A program made the position numbers and the translations under genes. 59,316 nucleotides of DNA from Candidatus Baldrarchaeota archaeon. GTDB lineage: Archaea > Asgardarchaeota > Baldrarchaeia > Baldrarchaeales > DXJG01. The notes beneath the pieces were generated by a model that worked only from the letters and a program-made list of their open reading frames with translations, had not been told where the DNA came from and ran no database searches. The DNA is taken from contig JAUQZC010000041.1 of the NCBI GenBank assembly GCA_030587435.1, positions 1 to 59,316 on the forward strand. The letters are read 5' to 3'. This document shows, piece after piece, positions 9,170 through 17,164 of the stretch (position 1 is the first letter of the stretch; every line of letters begins with the position of its first letter).

Positions 9170-9358
9170 ATGAATCCACATCTTACATTCGAATTCTCGG
9201 AAATAGCTGGAGCAATATATGCAGTTGAAAGGTTATCAGAGTCTCATCTAGTTAAGTGGCGGATAAATCATCTAAAATCTTCCGAAACATTACTTAGTTC
9301 CTTTAAGAAACTTCAAAAGCAGGTCTTACCGCGTACAAAAATTAATAAATGGCTTTAA
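9170..9358 (+). pseudogene. truncated copy of an unrecognised family (paralogue of 15162-15872)
   Basis: 62 residues with N-terminal blocks TFEFSEIAGAIYAVE and HLVKW. These match the start of the protein at 15162 (TFKFSYIVGAIYAIE, HLVKT) over about 32 residues. The upstream leaders are also alike: both have GAGGGAG followed by a T/A-rich run and ATAATG. The reading frame stops at 9358, and only a short shifted segment follows (about 9340-9425, ending KLN). The longer relative has a distal HExxH part that is missing here, so this looks like a 5' fragment of a larger gene. A TATA-like AAATTTATATAG lies near 9078-9090. It could still be a short real protein. Confidence 0.5.
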
Positions 9359-9417
9359 AGCCTACAAAGTACCGGATGAATTGGTAGAACAGCTTGTCGA
9401 AGCGGTGAAAGGAAAAC

Positions 9418-9446
9418 TAAACTAAGAATTGATAAGTGTTAGTTTA
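9418..9446. repeat. short inverted repeat after the 9170 fragment
   Basis: TAAACTAA (9418-9425) and TTAGTTTA (9439-9446) form a perfect 8-base inverted repeat with a 13-base spacer. It may be a terminator-like hairpin or a scar of the decayed element. The rest of the gap to 9654 shows no gene. Confidence 0.35.
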
Positions 9447-9654
9447 TCTTCAGACAAAAAATGATGTATGGTCTATAAGTTCTTGGATGGGAATTTTAAA
9501 TCTTGCAAGAAATAGTTTCGAACGTTAGAAGTTAAAATCCTAATCACGGAATATTACCAATCAAATTTTATTTTCAAAATTATTTGTTAACATAAAATTT
9601 ATCTTTAAAAACACCGTTTTAAGTTAAGAAATAATCTATTGTGAGGTTCTGTTA

Positions 9655-10434
9655 ATGGCTTTAGCTCTTGAGCCCGCTGTAATTCTCTCTAACGTTGTTA
9701 AGCGTTATGGTGATATTGTAGCTGTGGATGACCTCAGCTTGCAGATAGGAAGTGGAGAAGTCTTCGGTCTTCTCGGTCCTAATGGATCGGGGAAATCTAC
9801 AATTCTTAAGATGATTCTAGGCTTAGTTAAACCAGATGAAGGACACGTAGAAGTTTTTGGGATGAATGTACAAGAACATCCCGTAGAGGTTAAACAGCTT
9901 ATAGGTTATGTACCTGAATCTCCAAGAATATACGAGTTTCTCACGGGCTTAGAGTTCCTAGATCTCACAGGAGACATCTACGGCATGGATCCAGACGATA
10001 AAAAAAGAGAAATTGAAAAATATCTTGAAGCGTTTGAGCTAAAAGGGCGAGAAGGCGATTTAATAAGTAGTTATTCGCATGGAATGAAACAAAAATTAAT
10101 TATTATTTCAGCTTTAATGCATCGACCAAAACTTCTTTTGTTAGACGAACCTTTATCTGGTCTGGACCCCAGGTCTGCAAGAATTGTAAAAGATTTGATC
10201 CGCGAATTAGCGGTGGAAGGAATAACAACAATAATGTCTACACATATTTTGGAGATAGCTCAAGCTATGTGCGACCGCATAGCCATAATGTCTCAAGGAA
10301 AACTACTAGCACTGGGTACAATGGAAGAGCTAAGAAAAAAAGCAGAAGCATCTAACTCAAATCTGGAAGAAATATTTCTTAAACTGACTGGAACAAGCGA
10401 CGTTAAACCAATTATAGAGGCGCTCTTAGAATGA
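9655..10434 (+). CDS. ABC transporter ATP-binding protein (ABC-2 type exporter)
   Basis: 259 residues. Walker A GPNGSGKST is at 41-49, the signature region reads SHGMKQKL, Walker B with its Glu is LLLLDEPLSGLDP, and the switch histidine lies in MSTHILE. The sequence belongs to the ABC-2 (drug, antibiotic or lipid export) class. The stop overlaps the permease start by four bases (ATGA), so the pair forms one transporter. The substrate cannot be told from sequence. A second, unrelated ABC-2 pair lies at 45433-47815. Confidence 0.92.
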   Translation: MALALEPAVILSNVVKRYGDIVAVDDLSLQIGSGEVFGLLGPNGSGKSTILKMILGLVKPDEGHVEVFGMNVQEHPVEVKQLIGYVPESPRIYEFLTGLEFLDLTGDIYGMDPDDKKREIEKYLEAFELKGREGDLISSYSHGMKQKLIIISALMHRPKLLLLDEPLSGLDPRSARIVKDLIRELAVEGITTIMSTHILEIAQAMCDRIAIMSQGKLLALGTMEELRKKAEASNSNLEEIFLKLTGTSDVKPIIEALLE

Positions 10435-12158
10435 ACTTTAAAAAAGTTTTCCTGCTTGTTAAAGCTGAAATAAAATCTTACAGGTTAGTTAGTAGTGAAA
10501 GGTTCAGAAAATTTCGTGAAAACAAGTTTTTCATACATTTTCTTTACATCAGCGCATGTATCCTTGGGTTTCTAGCTGGATGGATGATTGGAAACTTCTA
10601 TAGCAAAATACCTGATCCAAGTGTAAAAGACATGTTTCTTCAAGGAGTTATTCTCTTTTTCATATCTCTTCCAATGGTTGTCATTCTTACCAGCTTGATA
10701 CTTACTCAGATAAACCAGTTTCAACGTTTAGGAGCTAAGCTTTCAACTCAACCACTCTACTGGTTTCCAATATCTTGGGAAGAACATACGTTAGCATCTA
10801 TAATCGCAAGTATTCTAGGTGTACCATTAGCTTTTACTCTCTTCCTTTCCCTTAGCATACTTGTTGCATCCATATTCCTTAATATCGTTCCTCTTGCTGT
10901 TTTGACGGTTTTCTCTCTATTTTTAAGCGACTTTGTTGCCAGTGTTACCACTGAAATATTAAAAAACATTCAAAAGAGAATATATGGAGCTTTAACTAAA
11001 GTAGGGGGGAGAAAAACAATATGGTTAAGGTTCATCGGCTCCATACTTTTTTTAACTATATTCTACTTTTTTTATTTCTCTATGTACTACCAAGTAAAAC
11101 CAACCATTCTTCTAAAAACAGTAGTCAGTGGATTGAAAAATTTATGGTTCATTCCTTATACATGGCCTTCAATACTTCTTTCTCTCTTTATTAACGGCTA
11201 CATTTATGAAACTATTATTCTCTTAATCATGTCTATGTTTTTTGCGTACCTTCTATTCCTAGCTGCAACCAAATTAAACATTAAGTATGGATTGTACGAA
11301 ACACCTGCAATAACCATATCCAGAGGGATTTATGTTTCAAAGCCAGGTTTACTTCGAAAACTTGGCTTGTCCGCACCTGAAGTGGCATTGGTTAAAAAAG
11401 ATTTTAAAGGCTTAATACGACGACAAGAGCTTGCATCTATTCTCATATTTCCCATAATATCTACCGTTGTTGTGTTTGTTGTAATAGTGATGAGAATTGG
11501 AGGAGAATCTTCAACACGTTTATTATATCTTTTTGTTTTTACTTACTTAACATTAGTTCCTGGAGTTTTGATGGCTATAGGAACTGGGATAAGGGCAATA
11601 GGCTTAGAGGGCACACGTATTTCATACATTTTTTCCATGCCGATAGATGCAAAAACCCTTGTCAGAGCAAAATACACATTTACAGTTCTTCTATCCCTCA
11701 CCACGGCCTTAATATGTTCGCTCATAGGGGTTCTTGTTTGCAAACCTTCCTTAAAAACATTACTTTTAAGTGTTTCCGAAACAGTTTTTCTAATATTTTC
11801 CTTAGGAATGATTTCCATTAGCTTTAGCATAAAGGGTCCGGATTTCCGAGAACTTCCAAGGCCAAGAATGATACAGCCCATCTGGGGTATTATATCTTTT
11901 TTGACATGTTTCTTCATAGGATTAATCGAAACTTTACCGGTTATACCTTTTCTGCTAATTCGTTTTCTAGAGTTATCTGAATTTAATTTTCCTTTCTGGA
12001 CGTTTTCATCAGTTCCAGAAATCTATTTTTACATAGGTCTATCAATAAGCGGAGTAATAGCCTTTGCCGTAACTCATTCATTTTATAGATTTGCCTTAGA
12101 AAACGCTAAAAAATTTCTGGTTCACGCGGAAAAGGTTCTGGCTTATATCGAAAAATAA
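10431..12158 (+). CDS. ABC-2 type transporter permease, large
   Basis: 575 residues, overlapping the ATPase gene by four bases. Many hydrophobic segments are visible: two near the N-terminus (FLYISACILGFLAGWMIG, VILFFISLPMVVILTSLIL), several at about 120-290, and a second group at about 340-560. This fits a roughly 12-helix permease with two membrane halves around a cytosolic loop at about 290-340. It serves as the membrane part of the exporter encoded by 9655-12158. No substrate-binding or accessory protein is adjacent. Confidence 0.85.
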   Translation: MNFKKVFLLVKAEIKSYRLVSSERFRKFRENKFFIHFLYISACILGFLAGWMIGNFYSKIPDPSVKDMFLQGVILFFISLPMVVILTSLILTQINQFQRLGAKLSTQPLYWFPISWEEHTLASIIASILGVPLAFTLFLSLSILVASIFLNIVPLAVLTVFSLFLSDFVASVTTEILKNIQKRIYGALTKVGGRKTIWLRFIGSILFLTIFYFFYFSMYYQVKPTILLKTVVSGLKNLWFIPYTWPSILLSLFINGYIYETIILLIMSMFFAYLLFLAATKLNIKYGLYETPAITISRGIYVSKPGLLRKLGLSAPEVALVKKDFKGLIRRQELASILIFPIISTVVVFVVIVMRIGGESSTRLLYLFVFTYLTLVPGVLMAIGTGIRAIGLEGTRISYIFSMPIDAKTLVRAKYTFTVLLSLTTALICSLIGVLVCKPSLKTLLLSVSETVFLIFSLGMISISFSIKGPDFRELPRPRMIQPIWGIISFLTCFFIGLIETLPVIPFLLIRFLELSEFNFPFWTFSSVPEIYFYIGLSISGVIAFAVTHSFYRFALENAKKFLVHAEKVLAYIEK

Positions 12159-12260
12159 TTCAAACAATGATAACAGTATTTTAGTAGTTGCACGATTCAA
12201 AACATAAAACTGCAGTATAACTTCATTTAATGATTCAACCATTTTAAGGAAAGTTAAATC

Positions 12261-12372
12261 AAAATTAAAGTTGTCGATAAAATATAGCAATTATATCATC
12301 GAAGCATCGTTCAACAATTAAAACACCAGAAAATAGATGTCTATCTCTAGCAGATTCAATAATACTTGCAAC
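12261..12372 (+). pseudogene. vapC fragment, decayed
   Basis: This stretch aligns at the nucleotide level with the inside of the intact PIN gene at 16045-16527 (about 16257-16372). Identical runs include AATTAAAACACCAGAAAATA and AGCAGATTCAATAAT. It contains stop codons and lacks both ends of the gene. The similarity breaks off exactly where the tnpB pseudogene begins, which suggests a transposon-derived segment landed in, or recombined with, a second copy of this vapC. Confidence 0.8.
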
Positions 12373-12377
12373 TGGTT

Positions 12378-12720
12378 TTATTGGGAAGCTTTCGGGGGGA
12401 ACGGAGCTCCCCACACATATATCTGTTTTAAACCTCTCAACCTAATGTTCCAAGAACCTATAACGTCTCTATCAGCATTAAACCACATTTCTTACATTTC
12501 AAAGTTCCGTGCCCATTCAGACTTAGCTTTGCCCCGCATATCGGGCACAAACTACTCGTACCCTTAGCATCAACATAAACTATAGAAATTCCACTCAGCC
12601 TAGCCTTATATTCAATTATTTTTGAAGTTTGCGAAAACTCCACCTATGCAACCTACTATTCATTTGCGGTTTTACCGTATTCGATGCAAAATCGTTCATG
12701 TTGCAGAGTCTTACCTTCAA
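12378..12720 (-). pseudogene. tnpB: IS200/IS605/IS607-type tnpB remnant
   Basis: The C-terminal part of a TnpB (RNA-guided nuclease family), broken by at least two frameshifts. In order on the minus strand: MNSRLHRWSFRKLQ, then IIEYKARLSGISIVYVDAKG, then the zinc-ribbon TSSLCPICG and LKCKKCG, then a shift into DRDVIGSWNIRLRGLK and an end at PPKASQ. One shift is near 12630 and another just after the second CxxC pair. The N-terminal catalytic half is missing, so it is dead. The tnpA remnant at 14930 is of the IS607 type, so this is likely its former partner. Confidence 0.85.
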
Positions 12721-12860
12721 TACACATAATTTTTAAAGTATTGCCCAATCTTTATAACTTTTGCTTCGAACTTCTTAGAGTTAATCTATCTACTTTCTGA
12801 GGTAATTTACTTTTCATTTATTCTTACTTTAGGTTTTGAGAGGTTTTACACACTACAAAA

Positions 12861-12870
12861 CTTTTATATA
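12861..12870 (+). promoter_or_regulatory. TATA-like box of the V4R/longin cassette
   Basis: CTTTTATATA lies 64-73 bases before the first V4R start (12934). A start site about 25 bases downstream would leave a leader of roughly 40 bases containing AAGGAG. No other TATA-like box as good is seen before the second or third gene, consistent with one transcript. Confidence 0.5.
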
Positions 12871-12933
12871 GTAGTAATAGTTATTATAACTAAAATAGAA
12901 CCTTAGCGACTTAAACAAGGAGTAAGAAAAGAA

Positions 12934-13488
12934 ATGGCTGTTAAACTAAATCCACTAGAAATAGTAAACAAGAAAGTAAATATTGTCCTTTTAAAATCAT
13001 ATTTAATAGGTGTCACAACATACCTGCTAGAAAATAACGTTCCTCCAGCTCAAGTAAATGAGCTACTAAAAAAGTTTGGGAGAGAAGCGGGTAGATATCT
13101 ATTAATTTTAGAAAAAAGTGATAAGACAATTATTCCAAAAAATATTATTAAACCTAGTTTTTTGGATCAAAAAACTTACATCCGTACAACTTTAAACCTA
13201 ATCACCAATTACTTATTTGGCAAAAGCTTTGATAACATTTCAGATACTCTGGAAAAAGAAAATAATCACCTAGAATTTCGAATGGTTCTATTGGACAACC
13301 CTCTATGTAAAGATCTAATAAGCCCTCTGCCTGAGGTAAAATTTTCATCAATCCTTGCTGGAATAATCGAAGAAATCATAGGGGATAAAATAGGATCTAA
13401 AAATGTATTTTGCGACGAAACTAGATGCATCTCCACAGGAGATTCTCTATGCGAATTTGTTCTAAAAATAAAATTAGACAAAATTTAG
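12934..13488 (+). CDS. V4R-domain protein, first of pair
   Basis: 184 residues, AAGGAG upstream. The C-terminal V4R (4-vinyl-reductase) domain is shown by the three-cysteine pattern C160-x4-C165-x7-C173 in CDETRCISTGDSLCEF. A preceding block (DNPLCK, LPEVKFSSILAGIIEEI) is shared with the next gene. V4R domains bind small molecules or metal and are the prokaryotic relatives of the Bet3/Trs33 subunits of the TRAPP vesicle-tethering complex. The two proteins here also share an N-terminal helical half of about 100 residues. No enzyme or effector domain is fused. Function unknown; likely a homo- or hetero-dimer with the neighbour. Confidence 0.8.
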   Translation: MAVKLNPLEIVNKKVNIVLLKSYLIGVTTYLLENNVPPAQVNELLKKFGREAGRYLLILEKSDKTIIPKNIIKPSFLDQKTYIRTTLNLITNYLFGKSFDNISDTLEKENNHLEFRMVLLDNPLCKDLISPLPEVKFSSILAGIIEEIIGDKIGSKNVFCDETRCISTGDSLCEFVLKIKLDKI

Positions 13489-13499
13489 GAGGATAACTA

Positions 13500-14105
13500 A
13501 TGGGAATAAGGGGATTCATAGCTTGGAAGTTTATAGCGAAAAAAACTAGAAGAATATTATTTCAGTCACTAGTCGTTTCAACAATAGAATACTTAGAAAA
13601 TTTAGGGAAAAAGCCCTCAGAAATCTATAAAGATTTGAAAGAAATAGGAAAGAAAATGGGGATGTGGATTTATTCCGAATATCTCTCCAAAGCAGGTTCA
13701 GCTTCAAAGAGTATTTGGGACCATGGAGCAAACTTTAACTTAGGATTTAAGTTTTTTACGGGAAAGACATTTGACAACATTTATTACAATATTTCGGAAA
13801 ATGGAAAAGACGTTAAAATTCATTATATAATCAAAGATAACCCTATCTGTAAAGGAATTAAGCCGCCAGCCCCAGAAATTAAGCCATCAGCCATTGTGGC
13901 TGGAGTTTTTGAATGGATTGAGGAAAATAGAAAAGAGGATTGGAGTGCAACTTCTGTTACATGCGATGAAGTAAAATGTATAGCATCTGGCGACGAATTT
14001 TGCGAAATCGTTTTCCATTTCAAGTTAAATGAAAAAGGAGCGGAGGAAGTTCTTAAAAAGATTGGCGGTAAACCTCAAGAAAGCTGCATTATAAAAGTTA
14101 AATAA
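13500..14105 (+). CDS. V4R-domain protein, second of pair
   Basis: 201 residues, 11 bases after the first V4R gene, with a GAGG-type ribosome site overlapping that gene's stop. It is a diverged paralogue. The same cysteine spacing is present (C155, C160, C168 in CDEVKCIASGDEFCEI). Other shared blocks are GKTFDNIYYNIS, DNPICK and PAPEIKPSAIVAGVFEWI. A C-terminal extension of about 25 residues contains one more cysteine. The pairing of two different V4R proteins in one operon suggests a heterodimer, as with Bet3-like subunits in TRAPP; this is inference. Confidence 0.8.
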   Translation: MGIRGFIAWKFIAKKTRRILFQSLVVSTIEYLENLGKKPSEIYKDLKEIGKKMGMWIYSEYLSKAGSASKSIWDHGANFNLGFKFFTGKTFDNIYYNISENGKDVKIHYIIKDNPICKGIKPPAPEIKPSAIVAGVFEWIEENRKEDWSATSVTCDEVKCIASGDEFCEIVFHFKLNEKGAEEVLKKIGGKPQESCIIKVK

Positions 14106-14124
14106 CTGAAACAAGGGAAGTACA

Positions 14125-14865
14125 ATGAATAGCAAAGTGCTCAACAAAACAGTAAATCCAGCCATTGTAATGATATTAACGGAAGGAGGAGGACCAGTAG
14201 CCACCATACCACCTATGGGAGATTATCGATACCTATTATCACCGCTCATATTTTCAGTAATTGCTATCTTAGAAAACTTTGCAGGAGAAAATGTAAATGA
14301 AGTAAAGTTAGTAGCTGGTGGAAATAAAATCTTATTCATTAAAAAAGCAGGGTTATACTTTTTTGCTATCATAGTAGATAAAGAAATGGAACCACATGCG
14401 AAGGAGTTTTTAAATCAAATTATAACGTCTTTTAAAGAAAGATTTCCAGTAGAAAAGGAATTATTAGTAGTAGAAACAAAAGAACTGAGAGAATTTGAAA
14501 AACAAGTTATGGAGGAAATACTTAAGCTTACCAACATAAAGAAAAGTGATTATTTTACGTCATTAAGAACAATTTCGCAGAAAGTTTTTGAAGAAGTAAA
14601 GCAAAGAGGACTAATACCATTAAGTGTTCAAAAGAGGGTAAAGAGTACAATGTATCCCGAACTAACAGATCTATCTGTACTCTTTAAGGAAAAAGATCCA
14701 ACCATGAGAAAAATCCTAGAGATGTGCAACGGGACGATTCCAATGGACGAAATAGCTAAAAAAATAAATATCTCAGAAGCAAAGCTTCTCATACTACTCT
14801 CAAAATATGTTAAAAAGAAATCCATAACAATGAAAAGCGGAATCTATATAATTGAAGAAACGTAA
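14125..14865 (+). CDS. longin-like domain plus C-terminal winged helix
   Basis: 246 residues, 19 bases after the second V4R gene. Residues 12-110 read as beta-beta-alpha-beta-beta-beta-alpha: strands AIVMILTEGG and GPVATIPP, helix YLLSPLIFSVIAILENFA, strands VNEVKLVAGG, KILFIKKAG and LYFFAIIVDKE, then a helix ending at SFKERFP. That order is the longin topology rather than roadblock. A charged linker follows, and residues about 192-246 look like a winged helix (MDEIAKKINISEAKLLILLS). I do not recognise a named family. Longin domains act as scaffolds in small-GTPase and vesicle systems; here the role is unknown. Confidence 0.65.
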   Translation: MNSKVLNKTVNPAIVMILTEGGGPVATIPPMGDYRYLLSPLIFSVIAILENFAGENVNEVKLVAGGNKILFIKKAGLYFFAIIVDKEMEPHAKEFLNQIITSFKERFPVEKELLVVETKELREFEKQVMEEILKLTNIKKSDYFTSLRTISQKVFEEVKQRGLIPLSVQKRVKSTMYPELTDLSVLFKEKDPTMRKILEMCNGTIPMDEIAKKINISEAKLLILLSKYVKKKSITMKSGIYIIEET

Positions 14866-14929
14866 TTCGCATTTTAGCCTTGCGTAACAGTTAAATATTT
14901 GATAGATGAAGATGGAACGGTTATACACT

Positions 14930-15117
14930 ATGAAGGAAGCATCGAAGCTACTTGGGACTCATATTAGGACTATTCAGAAGTGAGATAAGCAAGAAAAGAT
15001 TAAACGCGTTAGAATTGTTAGTGGAAAAGAAGAGTCCCAGAATCGGAGATAAAGAGGATTTTAGGAATTCATGAAGAGAGGAAAATCATAGGTTATGTCA
15101 GGTTTTCATTTAAATAA
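14930..15117 (+). pseudogene. tnpA: IS607-family tnpA (serine resolvase) N-terminal remnant
   Basis: From ATG 14930 the frame gives MKEASKLLGTHIRTIQK, the MerR-like helix-turn-helix start of an IS607 resolvase. A TGA then falls where the family has Trp, followed by [15 protein letters not shown]. After a one-base shift the reading continues as [19 protein letters not shown] and IIGYVRFS, which is the junction into the catalytic domain. The frame ends at 15117 and the catalytic domain is gone. Confidence 0.85.
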
Positions 15118-15161
15118 TATTTTAGATCAATTTTAGCATAGTTGAGGGAGGTTAATAAATA

Positions 15162-15872
15162 ATGAGGCCACGATTCACCTTTAAATTTTCATACATAGTT
15201 GGAGCAATATATGCAATCGAAATGATGATGGAAGCACATCTAGTCAAAACAAAAGTTAAACATAATATTCAAGTTTTTAGCCAAGAACTACTTGAAAGTT
15301 ATCGCCGAGAATTTTCATTATCTTCCTTCCTATGGCACCTAAGACCACTTATTGCAACAACTCAAGATATTATGAAGGCCTTAAATCTTTATTACAGTAA
15401 AGAGATAGCTCCTCTACTATATAAGGCAATAGAGTCATATAAGCCTCACTAGCAAAAAATCCTTCCAAAAATAAAGGAAAACACTAGATATTTAACGGAT
15501 TTCTGGAAAAAACACGGCAATGTCATCCTGAATGAAATATCGAATATCAGTAGGCATCCATGGAAAGTGGAGGAGATAAAAGCTTTCATTGTAGAGCCTA
15601 TCGCTGAGGGACATGGAGATGCTTTCCCAAGGGAAGGAATAATAACATTTGAAGGAATCAAGCTAACTACTCCAGAATCCATTGTAGGATTTGTTCACGA
15701 GGTAGCTCATATCAATACATTACCTCCTTTCATAGAAACTCTTGAGCAAAAAGATATCCGCAGCAAAGTTCTCTACGAAATAGCTAACGAATACGTTGCA
15801 GAACAAGCCCTAGTGAACATAAAAGTTTTACCCTCACTTTACCCTCCTTTCATAGAGAACTTCTCAAGTTAA
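15162..15872 (+). pseudogene. HExxH protein of unknown family, interrupted by one in-frame TAG
   Basis: From ATG 15162 (GGGAGG upstream) the frame is open for 96 codons, meets TAG at 15450-15452, and stays open in the same frame to TAA 15872, 236 codons in all. The N-terminal part carries TFKFSYIVGAIYAIE, shared with 9170-9358. The distal part holds VGFVHEVAHI, a good HExxH zinc-protease-like motif, followed by NEYVAEQALV with a possible third ligand Glu. Codon use looks alike on both sides of the TAG. It may be a recent pseudogene, a base error, or a recoded codon. A GTG at 15567 could start a shorter product. The 3' end abuts an AbrB gene fragment. Confidence 0.6.
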
Positions 15873-16045
15873 AACCTGGAGATAGAGTTAAAATTGAGGT
15901 CGAAGGTGGTGTTGCTATACTAAAACCCCTAAAAAAGCCATCAGAAAGTATTAAGGGCTTAGGGCGTAACGTGAAGAAAAAATTGAAACTAACTGCTGTC
16001 GAGCTTATTCATGAGCTTAGAGAGGAGGATGTGGAGGAGCTTTAA
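15848..16045 (+). pseudogene. AbrB-type antitoxin lacking its N-terminus
   Basis: In a frame different from the preceding gene, the sequence reads RELLKLKPGDRVKIEVEGG and then a charged tail (KPSESIKGLG to EEDVEEL). This is the second half of a SpoVT-AbrB domain plus the toxin-binding tail. The expected first half (the SKGQ..IPKEIR segment) is absent and is replaced by the 3' end of the HExxH gene. No good start codon precedes it. The stop overlaps the vapC start (TAATG), as in an intact operon. Confidence 0.7.
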
Positions 16046-16527
16046 TGTTTGCTCTTATCGATACGAACATCTTTTTATGCTTGGCTTTTGAAGATCCGGG
16101 ATGGGAGTACTGTGGAAAGCTGCTAGATGACGTATATTTTGGGAAAATCAAATGTGTAATCAGCTCTATTCAACTATCTGAGCTATATACCCCCTTCATG
16201 AGAGCTGGAGATGAAAAGGGATTAAAAGGGTTAAAAGAAGAGCTAGAGAGGCTTAAAGTTAAAGTTAGGGCTACTGATAAAAATGTAGCAATTCTATCAT
16301 CAAAGTATCGCTCAATAATTAAAACACCAGAAAATAAATGGTTACCCTTAGCAGATTCAATAATTCTTGCAACAGCAAAACTGGAAAATGTAGATGTACT
16401 TTATACCCTTGACACAAACTTCTACAATGTCAAGGAAGTTAAAGTTAGCGCACCCTTCATGTCACTAAAAGAGTGGATTAAAAAATTTGGAACAAAACAA
16501 CAAAAAAGGTTATTAGGTTTCACTTAA
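16045..16527 (+). CDS. vapC: PIN-domain ribonuclease toxin (VapC) next to damaged antitoxin
   Basis: 160 residues; GAGGAGG-like purines end just before ATG 16045. PIN motifs are MFALIDTNIFLCLAF (first Asp), SSIQLSELYTPF (Glu), LADSIILATAKLENVDVLYTLDTNF (two distal acids). It looks intact, while its antitoxin upstream lacks half of its DNA-binding domain. That raises the question of how the cell tolerates it: weak expression, a loss of activity not visible in the motifs, or cross-neutralisation. A fragment of a near relative lies at 12261-12372. Confidence 0.85.
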   Translation: MFALIDTNIFLCLAFEDPGWEYCGKLLDDVYFGKIKCVISSIQLSELYTPFMRAGDEKGLKGLKEELERLKVKVRATDKNVAILSSKYRSIIKTPENKWLPLADSIILATAKLENVDVLYTLDTNFYNVKEVKVSAPFMSLKEWIKKFGTKQQKRLLGFT

Positions 16528-16675
16528 ATGAGCTCTGAACCAACTTTCACGTATATGATTCCAAAGGTTAAGCATCGATTATTAAATAAACAAAAGTACC
16601 AAGTTTTCCAGAATATTATAATATTTTCAGTTTCCTGGCAGGTTTTATTAAATTAATGTTCATATATTTCGCTGT

Positions 16676-17164
16676 CTACTTCTTTTTAATACGGTTTTTA
16701 GCTAGGATTGCTGCTTCTAATATTTTTGTGTATCCCGTACATCGGCAAAGATTTCCTTCGATAGCCCTACGTATATCTTCCTCACTAGGGTCTGGATTTG
16801 AATCGAAAAGAGCTTTCAACGTGAGTATTATGCCAGGAGTGCAAAAACCACATTGAACCGCACCAGTTTCAATAAAAGCTTCTTGAATTGGATGCAGTTC
16901 ACCATTCTTCACAATACCTTCAATGGTTACAACATTTTTCCCATCTACCTGAGGAGCTAAAACAAGACACGAATTCACAGGTTGATTATCAACGAGAACA
17001 GTACAAGCACCGCATTCCCCTCTTTCACACCCCCTCTTCACGCTTGTAATTTTTAGTTTTCTTCGAAGAAGATCTAACAACGTAGTATTTGGCTTAACTT
17101 TTACTTCCACTTTTTTCCCATTTAAAGTAAACTTAACAGTAATTTCTTCATCCAACTCTTTCAC
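16676..17164 (-). CDS. molybdenum hydroxylase 2Fe-2S subunit (CoxS/XdhC-type small subunit)
   Basis: 162 residues from GTG 17164, overlapping the FAD-subunit gene by four bases. The plant-type 2Fe-2S cluster uses C46, C51, C54 and C66 ([14 protein letters not shown]). The second cluster uses C105, C108, C140 and C142 (CGFCTPG and CRCTGY). Length and order are exactly those of the small subunit of xanthine dehydrogenase/CO dehydrogenase-family enzymes, which hands electrons from the molybdopterin centre to FAD. It is the last gene of the L-M-S operon. Confidence 0.93.
   Translation of the reverse strand: MKELDEEITVKFTLNGKKVEVKVKPNTTLLDLLRRKLKITSVKRGCERGECGACTVLVDNQPVNSCLVLAPQVDGKNVVTIEGIVKNGELHPIQEAFIETGAVQCGFCTPGIILTLKALFDSNPDPSEEDIRRAIEGNLCRCTGYTKILEAAILAKNRIKKK

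Noticed and set aside
9418..9446. Possible structured RNA at the inverted repeat
   Set aside because: Only eight-base A+T-rich arms; not enough to claim a non-coding RNA.
12337..12567. Plus-strand open frame over the tnpB remnant
   Set aside because: It is antisense to recognisable TnpB zinc-ribbon coding sequence and crosses the vapC/tnpB junction.
15450..15452. TAG as a pyrrolysine codon
   Set aside because: Only one instance, no Pyl genes in the window, and the place is in an island of decayed genes; kept as a question, not as a call.
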